A stretch of 64,000 nt of DNA from Mycobacterium scrofulaceum. Lineage in GTDB: Bacteria > Actinomycetota > Actinomycetes > Mycobacteriales > Mycobacteriaceae. The translations under genes and the position numbers were made by a program. The stretch spans positions 89,728-153,727 of the forward strand of contig NZ_MVIJ01000009.1 of the NCBI RefSeq assembly GCF_002086735.1, written 5' to 3'. Positions 38,591 through 48,491 of the stretch are shown here, in pieces. The notes beneath the pieces are model-generated. The model was not told the DNA's origin. It worked only from the letters and a program-made list of their open reading frames with translations, and did no database searches. Every line of letters begins with the position of its first letter. Position 1 is the first letter of the stretch.

Positions 38591-38750
38591 ACCCGGTGCC
38601 AAAACCCGGGCAAAGCATCCGTTCTTGCGAGTCCTGAGACGAAATCGAGAACTACCAGACTCGTACTAGACATATATTCATAAAACATGACATAGTGTCC
38701 GGAAGCGCGACAACGAAAGTCGGATTCGGGCACCTCACGAGGAGAAAGAC

Positions 38751-39704
38751 ATGTCGTTCCTGACCACGAGGCCGGAACTGCTGCTCGCCGCGGCGGGCCG
38801 GCTGCAGGCGATCGGCGCCGCGGTGACCGCGGCCAATTCGATGGCGGCGTTCCCGATCACGGGAGTGGTCCCGGCGTCGGCCCACGAGATCTCGGCGCTG
38901 ACCGCGGCCACCTTCGCCGGCTACGGCCAGCAGTATCAGGCGATCAGCGCCCAGGCCGGCATGATCCACGAGCAGTTTGTCAGCGTCCTCGGGGCCAGTG
39001 CCGATTCGTACGAGGCCGCCGAGGCCGCCAACGCGACCCAAGCCGCGGGCGGCCACCTGGCGCCGGCCATGCCCGCGCACATGGTGCCCGGCGGGCCCGC
39101 CCGCACGGCGCCGGCCGTGCCCAGTCGCGTCGCGCCGGCGGCGCCCAACCGCGTGACCCCCACCGCCCCGGCCCACCCGGCAACCGCGGCGGCGCCCGTG
39201 CACCCGGGATGGCACGGCGGCGGCTATGGCGGCGATGCGACCCCCCAGCGGGGCGGTTACGCCGGTTACGGAGCCGCCCACTATGGCCACCACCAGGCGC
39301 CGTACGCGCGGGGTAACTATGGGGCCCACCCGGCCGCACCCGCCGAACGCGTCGCACACCCGGCCCGCATGGCGCCCGCCGAGCACGTGGAACACGTTGC
39401 GCCCGCCCGCCCGGCGCCCGCCGGGCAGGTCGCGCGCGCGGAGTCGGCGCCCCGCCACCTCCTGCCCGGACAGCTGGCGCCGAACGCGCCCGCCCGGCTC
39501 GCCGCCGCCTTGCCCGCCGAACACGTCGCCCCGATGCACCTGCCCCGCCGGAACGCCCGGCGAGCATGTCGTGCACGCGCAGGCGGCCTTCAAAGCCGCG
39601 TCCGGCCCGAAGCCCTCACCGGCGCTGGCATAACGAACGACCCAACGAAAGGAACGTGGAGATGGATTTCGCTGCGATGCCCCCGGAGATCACGTCCGGG
39701 CTGA
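38751..39704 (+). CDS. PE family protein with long Ala/Pro/His-rich tail; probable one-base frameshift
   Basis: The open frame gives 317 residues. Residues 1-98 are a standard PE domain ([22 protein letters not shown] ... SYEAAEAAN). The tail is low-complexity, rich in Ala, Pro, His and Gly with repeated EHVAP and AHP units. After CTGCCCC at 39541-39546 the frame turns Arg-rich and runs 43 bases into the next gene. Removing one C from the CCCC run (39543-39546) continues the tail as [19 protein letters not shown] and ends at a TAA (39631-39633) just before the ribosome site of the PPE gene. The true protein is probably about 293 residues. ATG follows GAGGAGAAAGAC. Confidence 0.8.
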   Translation: MSFLTTRPELLLAAAGRLQAIGAAVTAANSMAAFPITGVVPASAHEISALTAATFAGYGQQYQAISAQAGMIHEQFVSVLGASADSYEAAEAANATQAAGGHLAPAMPAHMVPGGPARTAPAVPSRVAPAAPNRVTPTAPAHPATAAAPVHPGWHGGGYGGDATPQRGGYAGYGAAHYGHHQAPYARGNYGAHPAAPAERVAHPARMAPAEHVEHVAPARPAPAGQVARAESAPRHLLPGQLAPNAPARLAAALPAEHVAPMHLPRRNARRACRARAGGLQSRVRPEALTGAGITNDPTKGTWRWISLRCPRRSRPG

Positions 39705-40789
39705 TCTATGCGGGGCCGGGGCCGGGATCGATGCTGGCGGCCGCGATGGCGTGGGAGGCCCTGGCCGCCGAGCTGCGGGCGGCCGCGACCGGCTACGGGA
39801 CCGTGGTCCTCGACCTCACCGAGGCCGGCTGGCAGGGCCCGTCGTCGGCGGCGATGGCGGCCGCCGCGGCTCCCTACGTGGCCTGGATGCACGCCACCGC
39901 CGCGCTGGCCGAGGAGGCGGGCATGCAGGCGACGACGGCCGCCGTGGCACACGAGGCGGCGTTCGCAGCCACCGTGCCGCCCCCGCTCATTGCGGCCAAC
40001 CGCTCCTTGCTGATGATGCTGGTCGCGACCAACCTCCTCGGGCAACACACAGCGGCGATCGCGGCCACCGAGGCGCAGTACGGCGAGATGTGGGCCCAGG
40101 ACGCCGCGGCCATGTACGTCTATGCCGGCTCCTCGGCGGCGGCGGCCACGCTGGCGCCGATGGCGCTCGCTCCGCCCACCACCAATCCCGGCGGGGCGGC
40201 GGATGGCGCGATGGCGGCGGGCGCGGCGAACATGCAGGGGGCCACCCAGGGAATGGCCACTCAGGCGGCGATGGCGCTGCCGTCGGCGCTCAATTCGCCC
40301 GCGTCATCGCTGGCGGGCAGCTTTCCGTCGGCCGTCAGCAGTTTCGCCGATCTGCTCGGCACGCCGTTGGGCCAGGGCGCCGGCACCACAGCGGGAATGG
40401 GCGGGACGGCCGCGGCCCCCGCCGACTTTGCCACCGCCATGCGCGCCTCCGGCGCCCTTTCCCCGGGCGCGCTGCCCGGCATGCAACGCTTCATCCCCGC
40501 GCAGCCGCTGATGACCACACCGCAGCGGCTCGCGCCGGCCCGCCTGATGCCGTCGGCGGCCATGGGCCGGGCCACTGGAATCGGTGGCCTGTCGGTGCCG
40601 CCGAGCTGGGCCGCGGCGACTCCCGAAGCGGCCGCGCCGTCCGCCGCACCACTGGCGGGTGCCGGCGCGGCTGCTCGAATGCTGAGCCCCCGCGGCAGTT
40701 CCGCGGCCCCGGTCGGCGGCACGGAGATGCGTGGCTTCGGCGCCACCATGCCGGCTTTCGCGAGCGTATTGCCGCGCGTGATCGGATGA
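39662..40789 (+). CDS. PPE family protein, SVP subgroup
   Basis: 375 residues. The PPE domain starts [25 protein letters not shown] and has the expected GWQGPSS turn; the C-terminal part includes [16 protein letters not shown], the SVP motif, and ends with [26 protein letters not shown] precedes the ATG. It pairs with the preceding PE gene and lies before the Esx pair, matching the PPE position before esxW in M. tuberculosis. It is similar in layout to the first PPE in this window, suggesting duplication of a PE-PPE unit. Confidence 0.92.
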   Translation: MDFAAMPPEITSGLIYAGPGPGSMLAAAMAWEALAAELRAAATGYGTVVLDLTEAGWQGPSSAAMAAAAAPYVAWMHATAALAEEAGMQATTAAVAHEAAFAATVPPPLIAANRSLLMMLVATNLLGQHTAAIAATEAQYGEMWAQDAAAMYVYAGSSAAAATLAPMALAPPTTNPGGAADGAMAAGAANMQGATQGMATQAAMALPSALNSPASSLAGSFPSAVSSFADLLGTPLGQGAGTTAGMGGTAAAPADFATAMRASGALSPGALPGMQRFIPAQPLMTTPQRLAPARLMPSAAMGRATGIGGLSVPPSWAAATPEAAAPSAAPLAGAGAAARMLSPRGSSAAPVGGTEMRGFGATMPAFASVLPRVIG

Positions 40790-40866
40790 GGAGAGGGGGA
40801 GAGGCGCTCTCGACGTAGAAGTGACGAAACATCAACAATTACAACAACATTCGAAGGAGAAAAGTA

Positions 40867-41163
40867 ATGTCAACGCGATTCATGACCGACCCGCACGAAA
40901 TGCGGGCGATGGCGGGCCGCTTCGAGGTGCACGCCCAGACGGTCGAGGACGAGGCCCGCAAGATGTGGGCGTCGTCGCAGAACATCTCCGGCGCAGGCTG
41001 GGGCGGAGCCGCCGAGGCGACCTCCTACGACACCATGGGCCAGATGAATCAAGCGTTTCGCAACATCGTCAACATGCTGCACGGCGTGCGGGACGGGCTG
41101 GTTCGCGACGCGAACAACTACGAGCAACAAGAGCAGTCCTCGCAGCAGATCCTGGGCAGCTAG
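40867..41163 (+). CDS. Esx protein, CFP-10-like (EsxW/QILSS group)
   Basis: 98-residue WXG100 protein. Two helices are joined by the turn [10 protein letters not shown] (WGG in place of WXG) and the C-terminus has [14 protein letters not shown], close to the QILSS family (EsxJ/K/M/P/W). It should dimerise with the next protein and be exported by ESX-5. RBS AAGGAGAAAAGTA precedes the ATG. Equivalent to esxW (Rv3620c). Confidence 0.93.
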   Translation: MSTRFMTDPHEMRAMAGRFEVHAQTVEDEARKMWASSQNISGAGWGGAAEATSYDTMGQMNQAFRNIVNMLHGVRDGLVRDANNYEQQEQSSQQILGS

Positions 41164-41203
41164 CCCGGCACATCAACCCTCTACCAACAGGAGACATTCA
41201 ACA

Positions 41204-41488
41204 ATGACGATCAACTATCAATTCGGCGATGTCGACGCCCACGGCGCCACCATCCGCGCGCAGGCCGCGTCGCTGGAGGCCGAACACCAGGCCATCGTCC
41301 GCGATGTGCTTGCGGCCGGCGACTTCTGGGGCGGCGCCGGGTCGGCGGCGTGCCAGGAATTCATCACCCAACTGGGTCGCAACTTCCAGGTGATCTACGA
41401 GCAGGCCAACGCGCACGGGCAGAAGGTGCAGACCGCCGGCAGCAACATGGCCAGTACCGACAGCGCCGTCGGATCGAGCTGGGCCTAG
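41204..41488 (+). CDS. Esx protein, ESAT-6-like (EsxV/Mtb9.9 group)
   Basis: 94 residues, matching the Mtb9.9 family: MTINYQFGDVDAHGATIRAQAASLEAEHQAI, then DFWGGAGSAACQEF with the WGG turn, and a C-terminal helix ending VGSSWA. It is the partner of the CFP-10-like protein 40 bases upstream. Its stop is directly adjacent to the stop of the convergent dehydrogenase gene, with no room for a terminator. Confidence 0.93.
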   Translation: MTINYQFGDVDAHGATIRAQAASLEAEHQAIVRDVLAAGDFWGGAGSAACQEFITQLGRNFQVIYEQANAHGQKVQTAGSNMASTDSAVGSSWA

Positions 41489-42499
41489 CTACGGAGTGAC
41501 CAGAATCTTGCAGTGCCGCTCGGGGTCGGCGAGGTCGTCGAAGGCCGCGCCGACCCCGTCCAGGCCCACCTCCCCGGTGATCAGCGGGCTCACGTCGATG
41601 TCACCCTCGGCCAGCGCGCGCAGCGAGTCGGCGAACTCCTCCGGGGTGTAGGCGAGCACGAACTGGACGTTGATCTCTTTGGCGATCGCGAAGAACGGAT
41701 GCACGGTGTCGGGTTGCATACAGACCCCGGCGACGACCAGGCGGGTGCCGGGCCGCGCCCGCAGCAGAATGTCGTCGATGATGCCGGGCACCCCGACCGC
41801 CTCGAACACCACGGTGGGTTTGACGGAGTCGAACGGTGACCCCTGGGCGGCGTCCAGCGTCCGGTGGGCGCCCATGGCGCGGGCGAGCTCCCTTCGCTTG
41901 GGCGAGAAGTCAGAGACGACAACGTTTTCCACTCCCCTTGCCCGCAGCGCCGCGACGATCGCGATGCCGATCGGGCCGCAGCCGACGACCAGCGCCGTCT
42001 CGCCGGGGGCGATGCCGGACTTGTTGACGGCGTGGAGCCCCACCGCCATGGGTTCGGTCAGGGCCGCGTGCCGGAAATCCAGGCCGTTGGGAATCGGCAG
42101 CAGCAGCGGCGCAGAGAGCAGCATGCGCTCGGCGTACCCGCCGATCGTGCTGTTGCTGTAGACGATCGGTTCGACGCCCCTGGCGGACAGCAGCACCGGA
42201 AGCGAGGTGACCAGGGTCCCCGGCGGGTGGGTCTCGGTGTCGGGTCCGGCCTCGAGCACCTCGGCGCTGAATTCGTGCCCCATGAAGATGTCGTGATCCA
42301 GGTCGACGTGCATGCCTGCGCCGCCCGCCACCCGCTCGCTCATGTCCAGCACATGCGCGCCGTGGGCGGCGAAATGCAGGTCGGAGCCGCAGATCCCGCA
42401 CGCCCGCACACCGACGAGCACCTGCCCGACCCCCGGTACGGGCTCGGTGACGTCGTCCCGGTAAGCCATGCGGCCGTCGCGCAACACCGCCGCGCGCAT
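41489..42499 (-). CDS. Zinc-type alcohol dehydrogenase-like protein (MDR family)
   Basis: 336 residues. Catalytic-zinc ligands CGICGSDLH and GHEFSAEV are present, but the usual four-Cys structural-zinc lobe is missing, its place taken by an ALPVLLSARGV-like loop. The Rossmann motif is VVGCGPIGIAIVAAL. It probably oxidises an alcohol or polyol with NAD(P). The ATG overlaps the stop of the monooxygenase gene by one base, so both share a transcript with ephA. Substrate unknown. Confidence 0.85.
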   Translation of the reverse strand: MRAAVLRDGRMAYRDDVTEPVPGVGQVLVGVRACGICGSDLHFAAHGAHVLDMSERVAGGAGMHVDLDHDIFMGHEFSAEVLEAGPDTETHPPGTLVTSLPVLLSARGVEPIVYSNSTIGGYAERMLLSAPLLLPIPNGLDFRHAALTEPMAVGLHAVNKSGIAPGETALVVGCGPIGIAIVAALRARGVENVVVSDFSPKRRELARAMGAHRTLDAAQGSPFDSVKPTVVFEAVGVPGIIDDILLRARPGTRLVVAGVCMQPDTVHPFFAIAKEINVQFVLAYTPEEFADSLRALAEGDIDVSPLITGEVGLDGVGAAFDDLADPERHCKILVTP

Positions 42500-43686
42500 C
42501 AGCCTTCGGCGCCCTTCTGCTCGTCGACGTGCTCGGTGATGGCCTTCACCACGGCCTCACCCGCCCGGCCGATCAGCTGGTCGCGTCTGCCCTTGGCCCA
42601 GTCGTGCGACGAACGAGACGCCTCGAGCTGGCCCTTGAAGTGGGGAATCACCTTGCGCGCCATCAGGTCATAGCAGTGATACGTCGCCTCGGGGGAGGCC
42701 CAGTCGTGACCCAGCATCAGCAGCGTGCCGAAACCTCCCGAGCGGTCGAGCAGGTCTTCGATGTGGGCGATCGCGTCGTCGGGGGTTCCGATGCAGCAAT
42801 TGCCCTTGGCCGCGTAGTCCGCGACGAACTCGTGCGGCGTCTGGGCGCCCTCCACCACGTTGGCCAACGGGACGAACCCGGCCGCGCCGAAGTAGTTGGC
42901 GAAATCTTGCAGCCCGTACGTGCAATCGTCGATGGCCTGCTCACGGCTGTCCGCGATGTGCATGATGCTCAGCACCCGCCAGTCGGCCCGATCGGGCTCG
43001 TCGCGGCCGGCCCTGTCGGCCTGCTCGCGCACCACGTCCCACGTGGTTTCCAGAGCGGCGTAGCCGCCCGGCACCGACATCGACAGCGACAACAGCGACG
43101 TGCCCAGTGCGCCCGCCAGCCGCGGGCCGGACGGCGAAATCATTGCCGCCGTGGATATTTCGGGATAAGGCCAGGTGTAGGGCCGGATGTGCAGCTGCGC
43201 TTCGCGCAACGTGAACCAGTCGGTTTGACGGTCTATCCGCTCCGTGGGCCCCGCGCGGAACAGGGCGAGGATCGCTTCGAGTGACTCCTGCATCATGTGC
43301 CGCTGGTCGACCGGATCGATGCCCATCATGTACGCATCCGACGGCAGGGCGCCGGGACCGGTGCCGAACATCACCCGCCCGCGGGTGAGGTGGTCGAGCA
43401 GCACCCAGCGATCGGCCACCATCAACGGGTGGTGGTAGGGCAGCGAAACCACTCCGGTGCCCAACCGGATGTGTTTCGTGCGCTCCGCGGCGGCCGCGAT
43501 GAACACCTCCGGGCAGGCGATCAGTTCGTAACCGCCGGAGTGGTGTTCGCCGAACCACGCCTCGTCGAAACCGAGCCGGTCCAGGGCTATCACGCGTTCC
43601 ATGTCGTATTCCAAAGCCACCGTTGGTGATTGGCCGATCGGGTGAAACGGTGTGATGAAGACACCGAAGCGCAGCGGGGCGCTCAT
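42499..43686 (-). CDS. Luciferase-like monooxygenase (Rv3618 type)
   Basis: 395 residues, the length of Rv3618. TIM-barrel luciferase-like family: FGVFITPFHPIGQSP at the start, FDEAWFGEHHSGGYE, IRLGTGVVSLPYHHP, and the RVMFGTGPGALPSDA segment. It would use FMN or F420 for oxidation of a hydrophobic substrate. The C-terminal helices are longer than in simple LLM proteins. It overlaps both neighbours (ATGA with ephA, shared base with the dehydrogenase), so the three form an operon ephA-monooxygenase-dehydrogenase. Confidence 0.88.
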   Translation of the reverse strand: MSAPLRFGVFITPFHPIGQSPTVALEYDMERVIALDRLGFDEAWFGEHHSGGYELIACPEVFIAAAAERTKHIRLGTGVVSLPYHHPLMVADRWVLLDHLTRGRVMFGTGPGALPSDAYMMGIDPVDQRHMMQESLEAILALFRAGPTERIDRQTDWFTLREAQLHIRPYTWPYPEISTAAMISPSGPRLAGALGTSLLSLSMSVPGGYAALETTWDVVREQADRAGRDEPDRADWRVLSIMHIADSREQAIDDCTYGLQDFANYFGAAGFVPLANVVEGAQTPHEFVADYAAKGNCCIGTPDDAIAHIEDLLDRSGGFGTLLMLGHDWASPEATYHCYDLMARKVIPHFKGQLEASRSSHDWAKGRRDQLIGRAGEAVVKAITEHVDEQKGAEG

Positions 43687-44651
43687 CGCAGCTCCAATCC
43701 GTTGAGAAACTCCAATAGGGCCGTGTTCACCTCGTCGGGCCGTTCCTGCTGGAGCCAATGTCCCGCGCCGTCGATCATCACCTCGCGGTAGGGGCCGGTG
43801 ATCAACTGCGATGCGCGGTCGGCCCGGGTGAACGCCAACACCGGATCGGCGGTGCCGCCGATGAACAGCGCCGGCACAGTGATTTTCGCATCCGCCAGCT
43901 CCGGGGTGGTCTCCCAGTTGCGGTCGAAGTTGCGATACCAATTCAGTCCGCCGGTGAACCCGGTGCGGGAGAACTCGTCGATGTAGCGGTCGAGCTCCTC
44001 CTGGCTGAGCCAGTCGGGCAGCCGGTCGGGTTCGGGGAGGCGGTCGATGAAGCCCTCCGGCCCGGGGGCCACCATCCGCAGCCCCGCCGCCCTGTCGCCG
44101 GACGTCCGCAGCCCGCCCATCATCCGCCGCATGGTGCGCGCCGGGTCCGCGTCGAGCTCGGCGTCGGCGACGCCGGGCTCCTGGAAGTACAGGATGTAGA
44201 AGAAGTTCTCGCCGAATGTCTTACGCCACGCCTGTGTCGGGGCGACGCGCGAGCGTGGCACCGCGGGCACGCTGAGCGCGGCGACGGCCGCGACCCGGTC
44301 CGGGTGCAGCAACGGGGCATTCCACACCACGGCCGCGCCCCAGTCGTGGCCGACCCAGACGGCGCGCTCGGCGCCGACGTCGTCGAGCAGACCGACCAGG
44401 TCGGCCGTCAGCTGGTGCACGTCGTAGGCCTCGATCGCGTCCGGGCGGGACGAGCCGCCGTAGCCGCGCTGGTCCGGGGCCAGCACGTGGTAGCCGGCCC
44501 CGGCGAGGACGGGGATCTGGTGCCGCCACGAATAGGCCAGTTCGGGAAAGCCGTGGGCCAGGATCACCACGGGCGCCCCGCGCCGTCCCGCCTCCGTCAC
44601 CCGCAGCTGCACACCGTTGGTCTCGACTAACCGTTCGGTTGATTCCAGCAC
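43683..44651 (-). CDS. ephA: Epoxide hydrolase EphA
   Basis: 322 residues, equal to Rv3617. Alpha/beta hydrolase with the oxyanion motif HGFPELAYSWR, the nucleophile Asp in VGHDWGAAVVW, the lid tyrosines near GLNWYRN, and the catalytic His in GAGHWLQQERP. It opens epoxides of lipid-like substrates. GTG 44651 gives the conserved length; ATG 44669 would add six residues. Confidence 0.9.
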   Translation of the reverse strand: MLESTERLVETNGVQLRVTEAGRRGAPVVILAHGFPELAYSWRHQIPVLAGAGYHVLAPDQRGYGGSSRPDAIEAYDVHQLTADLVGLLDDVGAERAVWVGHDWGAAVVWNAPLLHPDRVAAVAALSVPAVPRSRVAPTQAWRKTFGENFFYILYFQEPGVADAELDADPARTMRRMMGGLRTSGDRAAGLRMVAPGPEGFIDRLPEPDRLPDWLSQEELDRYIDEFSRTGFTGGLNWYRNFDRNWETTPELADAKITVPALFIGGTADPVLAFTRADRASQLITGPYREVMIDGAGHWLQQERPDEVNTALLEFLNGLELR

Positions 44652-44784
44652 CTTGTCACCCAAGCACAACCCCTCGGCGGCTGAGAAGTATTCACGCTGA
44701 TTGCGAATTGCATTCCAATGGGCCTGGTCGCCTGGTAGATATCGCCGTGCACCCCTCGCTCCACGTGAAAGCAGGTGAACCGGA

Positions 44785-45201
44785 ATGAAGCGGCTCGACC
44801 ACGTCGTCCTCTGGACTTCAGACCCGCGCGCCGCGATGGATTTCTACACGAGGGTGGTGGGCTTGGCGCCGGTCCGGTTTGCCGAGTTCGAGGCCGGCGA
44901 TGCGCCGTTTCCGAGCGTGCGGGTGTGCGAGGACTCGATCATCGATCTGCTGCCGCTGGCCAATGCGGCCGGCACCGAGGCGATGACACGGGCCCAGGGC
45001 AGCGCCGGCCACCCCGTGAACCACGTCTGCCTTGCGCTATCGAGGTCCGAGTACGACGCGCTGGATCAGCGGCTCCAATCCGAAGGGCTGGACACCGGCG
45101 CGCGGCTGAGCCCCACGTTCGGGGCGCGGGGCTGGGCGCCGCAGGGCTACTACTTCACCGACCCGGACGGCAACGTGATCGAGGCCCGTTATTACGAGTG
45201 A
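44785..45201 (+). CDS. VOC (glyoxalase/dioxygenase-fold) protein
   Basis: 138 residues with one VOC module: LDHVVLWTSDPRAAMDFYTRVVGL at the N-terminus (His metal ligand), NHVCLALSR in the middle (His) and FTDPDGNVIEARYYE at the end (Glu). These residues can bind one metal ion. It could be a lyase, isomerase or resistance protein; the reaction cannot be deduced. RBS AGCAGGTGAACCGG precedes the ATG. In M. tuberculosis the espA-espC-espD genes occupy this place. Confidence 0.85.
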   Translation: MKRLDHVVLWTSDPRAAMDFYTRVVGLAPVRFAEFEAGDAPFPSVRVCEDSIIDLLPLANAAGTEAMTRAQGSAGHPVNHVCLALSRSEYDALDQRLQSEGLDTGARLSPTFGARGWAPQGYYFTDPDGNVIEARYYE

Positions 45202-45243
45202 CGAGCCGCCCGACGCGCGCGTCCGCTCGGCGCGCTCCCGCCA

Positions 45244-45301
45244 CCGAGCGTCACGCTGGCGCGGCGTTCGGTGGCCACCGTCACGCTGGCGTGACGCTCG
45301 G
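45244..45301. repeat. Perfect 13-bp inverted repeat between VOC gene and ftsH
   Basis: CCGAGCGTCACGC (45244-45256) is repeated inverted at 45289-45301. The right half also contains GTCACGC-TG-GCGTGAC, a tight palindrome, and the motif CGTCACGCTGGCG occurs twice. There is no T tail; it may act as a bidirectional terminator or be an intergenic repeat. Confidence 0.7.
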
Positions 45302-45462
45302 GGCGGTTCGGGAGGGAACCCCCGCTCGTTATATCGACGGAATGCTGGCGGTACCCCCAGCGCCCGGCTCTGCCGGAGCTGGCGATCGCCACGAGCGGTA
45401 ACCTGGACTTTTCCAGCTGCGTGTATATCGGGGAAGGACCTGGCCGACAAGGCCGATGATTG

Positions 45463-47850
45463 ATGAACCGGAAAAACGTAATCCGCACCATCACGGCGAT
45501 CGCCGTCGTGGTGCTGCTCGGTTGGTCGTTCTTCTACTTCAGCGACGACACCCGCGGCTATAAGCCCGTCGACACGTCGGTGGCGGTGGCGCAGATCAAC
45601 GGCGACAACGTCAAGAGCGCGCAGATCGACGATCGCGAGCAGCAGCTGCGGTTGACCCTGAAGAAGGGCAACAACGACACCGAGAACTCCGACAAGGTCA
45701 TCACCAAATACCCCAGCGGGTACGCCGTCGACCTGTTCAATGCCCTGAACGCGAAGAACGCCAAGGTCAGCACGGTCGTCAACCAGGGCAGCATCCTGGG
45801 CGAGCTGCTGGTCTACGTGCTGCCGCTGCTGCTGCTGGTGGGCCTGTTCGTGATGTTCTCCCGCATGCAGGGCGGCGCCCGAATGGGCTTCGGGTTCGGC
45901 AAGTCCCGCGCCAAGCTGCTCAACAAGGACATGCCCAAGACCACCTTCGCCGACGTCGCTGGCGTCGACGAGGCGGTCGAAGAGCTCTACGAGATCAAGG
46001 ACTTCCTGCAGAACCCCGGCCGCTATCAGGCGCTGGGCGCAAAGATCCCCAAGGGCGTGCTGCTCTACGGCCCGCCCGGTACGGGCAAGACGCTGCTGGC
46101 CCGCGCGGTGGCCGGGGAGGCCGGTGTCCCGTTCTTCACCATCTCCGGCTCCGACTTCGTCGAGATGTTCGTCGGTGTCGGCGCGTCGCGGGTGCGCGAC
46201 CTGTTCGAGCAGGCCAAGCAGAACAACCCGTGCATCATCTTCGTCGACGAGATCGACGCCGTCGGCCGCCAGCGCGGCGCCGGCCTGGGTGGCGGCCACG
46301 ACGAGCGTGAGCAAACGCTGAACCAGTTGCTGGTCGAAATGGACGGGTTCGACCCGCGCGCCGGCGTCATCCTCATCGCGGCCACCAACCGGCCCGACAT
46401 CCTCGACCCCGCGCTGCTGCGGCCCGGCCGCTTCGACCGGCAGATCCCGGTGTCCAACCCGGACCTGGCGGGTCGCAAAGCGGTGCTGGAGGTGCACTCC
46501 AAGGGCAAGCCGATCGGCCCGGACGCCGACCTCGCCGGGCTGGCCAAGCGCACCGTCGGCATGACCGGCGCCGACCTGGCCAACGTCATCAACGAAGCCG
46601 CGCTGCTCACCGCCCGCGAGAACGGCACCGTCATCACCGGCGCCGCGCTCGAAGAGGCGGTGGACCGGGTGATCGGCGGCCCGCGCCGCAAGGGCCGGAT
46701 CATCAGCGAGCAGGAAAAGAAGATCACCGCCTACCACGAGGGTGGGCACACCCTGGCCGCCTGGGCGATGCCCGACATCGAGCCGATCTACAAGGTGACC
46801 ATCCTGGCCCGCGGACGCACCGGCGGGCACGCGGTGGCGGTCCCCGAGGAGGACAAGGGGCTGCGGACCCGCTCGGAGATGATCGCGCAGCTGGTGTTCG
46901 CGATGGGCGGGCGCGCGGCCGAGGAACTGGTGTTCCGGGAGCCGACGACCGGCGCGGTGTCCGACATCGAGCAGGCCACCAAGGTGGCCCGCGCGATGGT
47001 CACCGAATTCGGGATGAGTTCCAAGCTGGGCGCGGTCAAATACGGCACCGAACACGGGGACCCGTTCCTGGGCCGCACCATGGGCACGCAGGCCGACTAT
47101 TCGCACGAGGTCGCCCGCGACATCGACGACGAGATCCGCAAGCTGATCGAGGCCGCCCACACCGAGGCGTGGGAGATCCTCACCGAATACCGCGACGTGC
47201 TCGACACGCTGGCCGGCCAGCTGCTGGAGAAGGAGACGCTGCACCGCGCCGAGCTCGAGGGCATCTTCGCCGGCGTCGAAAAGCGGCCCCGGCTCACCAT
47301 GTTCGACGACTTCGGTGGCCGCATCCCGTCCGACAAACCGCCGATCAAGACGCCCGGCGAGCTGGCCATCGAGCGCGGCGAGCCGTGGCCGCCGCCGGTT
47401 CCCGAACCGGCGTTCAAGGCGGCCATCGCGCGCGCCAGCCAGGCCGCCGCGGCCGCCGGAGCCGACGCCGACCGAAACAACAACGGCGGCAACGGCTCCC
47501 AGGGCGCCCAGGGGGCCGACCCCCGTCCGGGCGTGCCGCACGGCCCCACCCAGCCGGACTACGGCGCCCCGGCGGGCTGGCACGCGCCGGGATGGCCGCC
47601 GCACGACCAGCAGCCGAATCGCTGGTACCCGCCGCCGCAGGCCCCGCAGCAGCCCTACTGGCCGCAACCGGCGGGGAACCACCCCGGCTATCCGGGCCAC
47701 CCGCAGGCCCGCCCGGCCCAGCAGGGTCAGGCGCCTCCCCCTTACCCGCCGTACCCGCCCTATCCGCCGCCGAGTCTGCCCGACCCGGCCGGCGGAAAGT
47801 CTCCCGAGCAGGACGACGTGAGCCGGTCCAATCCACCGGCTCACGGCTGA
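45463..47850 (+). CDS. ftsH: ATP-dependent membrane zinc protease FtsH
   Basis: 795 residues. Two membrane helices (about 8-25 and 112-132) flank an extracytoplasmic domain; the AAA domain has Walker A GPPGTGKT at about 203, Walker [10 protein letters not shown] and the SRH arginines ([14 protein letters not shown]); the metalloprotease site HEGGH is near residue 425. It degrades misfolded membrane and regulatory proteins. After residue ~650 a Pro/Gln/Tyr-rich tail ([18 protein letters not shown] and similar) extends about 140 residues, a mycobacterial feature. ATG 45463 is preferred to TTG 45460. Rv3610c ortholog. Confidence 0.96.
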   Translation: MNRKNVIRTITAIAVVVLLGWSFFYFSDDTRGYKPVDTSVAVAQINGDNVKSAQIDDREQQLRLTLKKGNNDTENSDKVITKYPSGYAVDLFNALNAKNAKVSTVVNQGSILGELLVYVLPLLLLVGLFVMFSRMQGGARMGFGFGKSRAKLLNKDMPKTTFADVAGVDEAVEELYEIKDFLQNPGRYQALGAKIPKGVLLYGPPGTGKTLLARAVAGEAGVPFFTISGSDFVEMFVGVGASRVRDLFEQAKQNNPCIIFVDEIDAVGRQRGAGLGGGHDEREQTLNQLLVEMDGFDPRAGVILIAATNRPDILDPALLRPGRFDRQIPVSNPDLAGRKAVLEVHSKGKPIGPDADLAGLAKRTVGMTGADLANVINEAALLTARENGTVITGAALEEAVDRVIGGPRRKGRIISEQEKKITAYHEGGHTLAAWAMPDIEPIYKVTILARGRTGGHAVAVPEEDKGLRTRSEMIAQLVFAMGGRAAEELVFREPTTGAVSDIEQATKVARAMVTEFGMSSKLGAVKYGTEHGDPFLGRTMGTQADYSHEVARDIDDEIRKLIEAAHTEAWEILTEYRDVLDTLAGQLLEKETLHRAELEGIFAGVEKRPRLTMFDDFGGRIPSDKPPIKTPGELAIERGEPWPPPVPEPAFKAAIARASQAAAAAGADADRNNNGGNGSQGAQGADPRPGVPHGPTQPDYGAPAGWHAPGWPPHDQQPNRWYPPPQAPQQPYWPQPAGNHPGYPGHPQARPAQQGQAPPPYPPYPPYPPPSLPDPAGGKSPEQDDVSRSNPPAHG

Positions 47851-47866
47851 GAAAACGGAGGATCCG

Positions 47867-48481
47867 ATGGCGTTAACCGGTTTGGGCCCGGACACCGCCT
47901 CCCCGCCAATTCGCGTGTTCGACCAGGCGCGTGCCGAAGCGGCGGTCCGGGAGCTGCTGTATGCCATCGGCGAGGACCCGGACCGGCACGGCCTGCGCGA
48001 AACGCCGGCCCGCGTCGCCCGCGCCTACCAGGAGATGTTCGCCGGGCTCTACACCGACCCGGACAGCGTCCTGAACACGATGTTCGACGAGGAACACGAC
48101 GAGCTGGTGCTGGTCAAGGAGATCCCGCTGTACTCGACCTGCGAGCACCATCTGGTGTCGTTCCACGGTGTGGCCCACGTCGGCTACATTCCGGGCGCCG
48201 ACGGGCGGGTCACCGGGCTGTCCAAGATCGCGCGCCTGGTCGACCTCTACGCCAAGCGGCCGCAGGTGCAGGAGCGGCTCACCAGCCAGATCGCCGACGC
48301 CCTGATGAACAAGCTCAGCCCGCGCGGGGTGATCGTCGTGATCGAGGCCGAGCACCTGTGCATGGCCATGCGCGGCGTGCGCAAACCCGGCGCCGTCACC
48401 ACCACTTCGGCGGTGCGCGGACTGTTCAAGACCAACGCCGCTTCGCGCTCCGAAGCGCTCGACCTCATCCTGCGTAAGTGA
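47867..48481 (+). CDS. folE: GTP cyclohydrolase I
   Basis: 204 residues. The zinc ligands are in [13 protein letters not shown] and the second Cys in [22 protein letters not shown] and GLSKIARLV are family signatures. It makes dihydroneopterin triphosphate, first step of folate synthesis. RBS GGAGGATCCG. It starts the fol block 16 bases after ftsH. Confidence 0.96.
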   Translation: MALTGLGPDTASPPIRVFDQARAEAAVRELLYAIGEDPDRHGLRETPARVARAYQEMFAGLYTDPDSVLNTMFDEEHDELVLVKEIPLYSTCEHHLVSFHGVAHVGYIPGADGRVTGLSKIARLVDLYAKRPQVQERLTSQIADALMNKLSPRGVIVVIEAEHLCMAMRGVRKPGAVTTTSAVRGLFKTNAASRSEALDLILRK

Positions 48482-48491
48482 GTCGTCGCCT

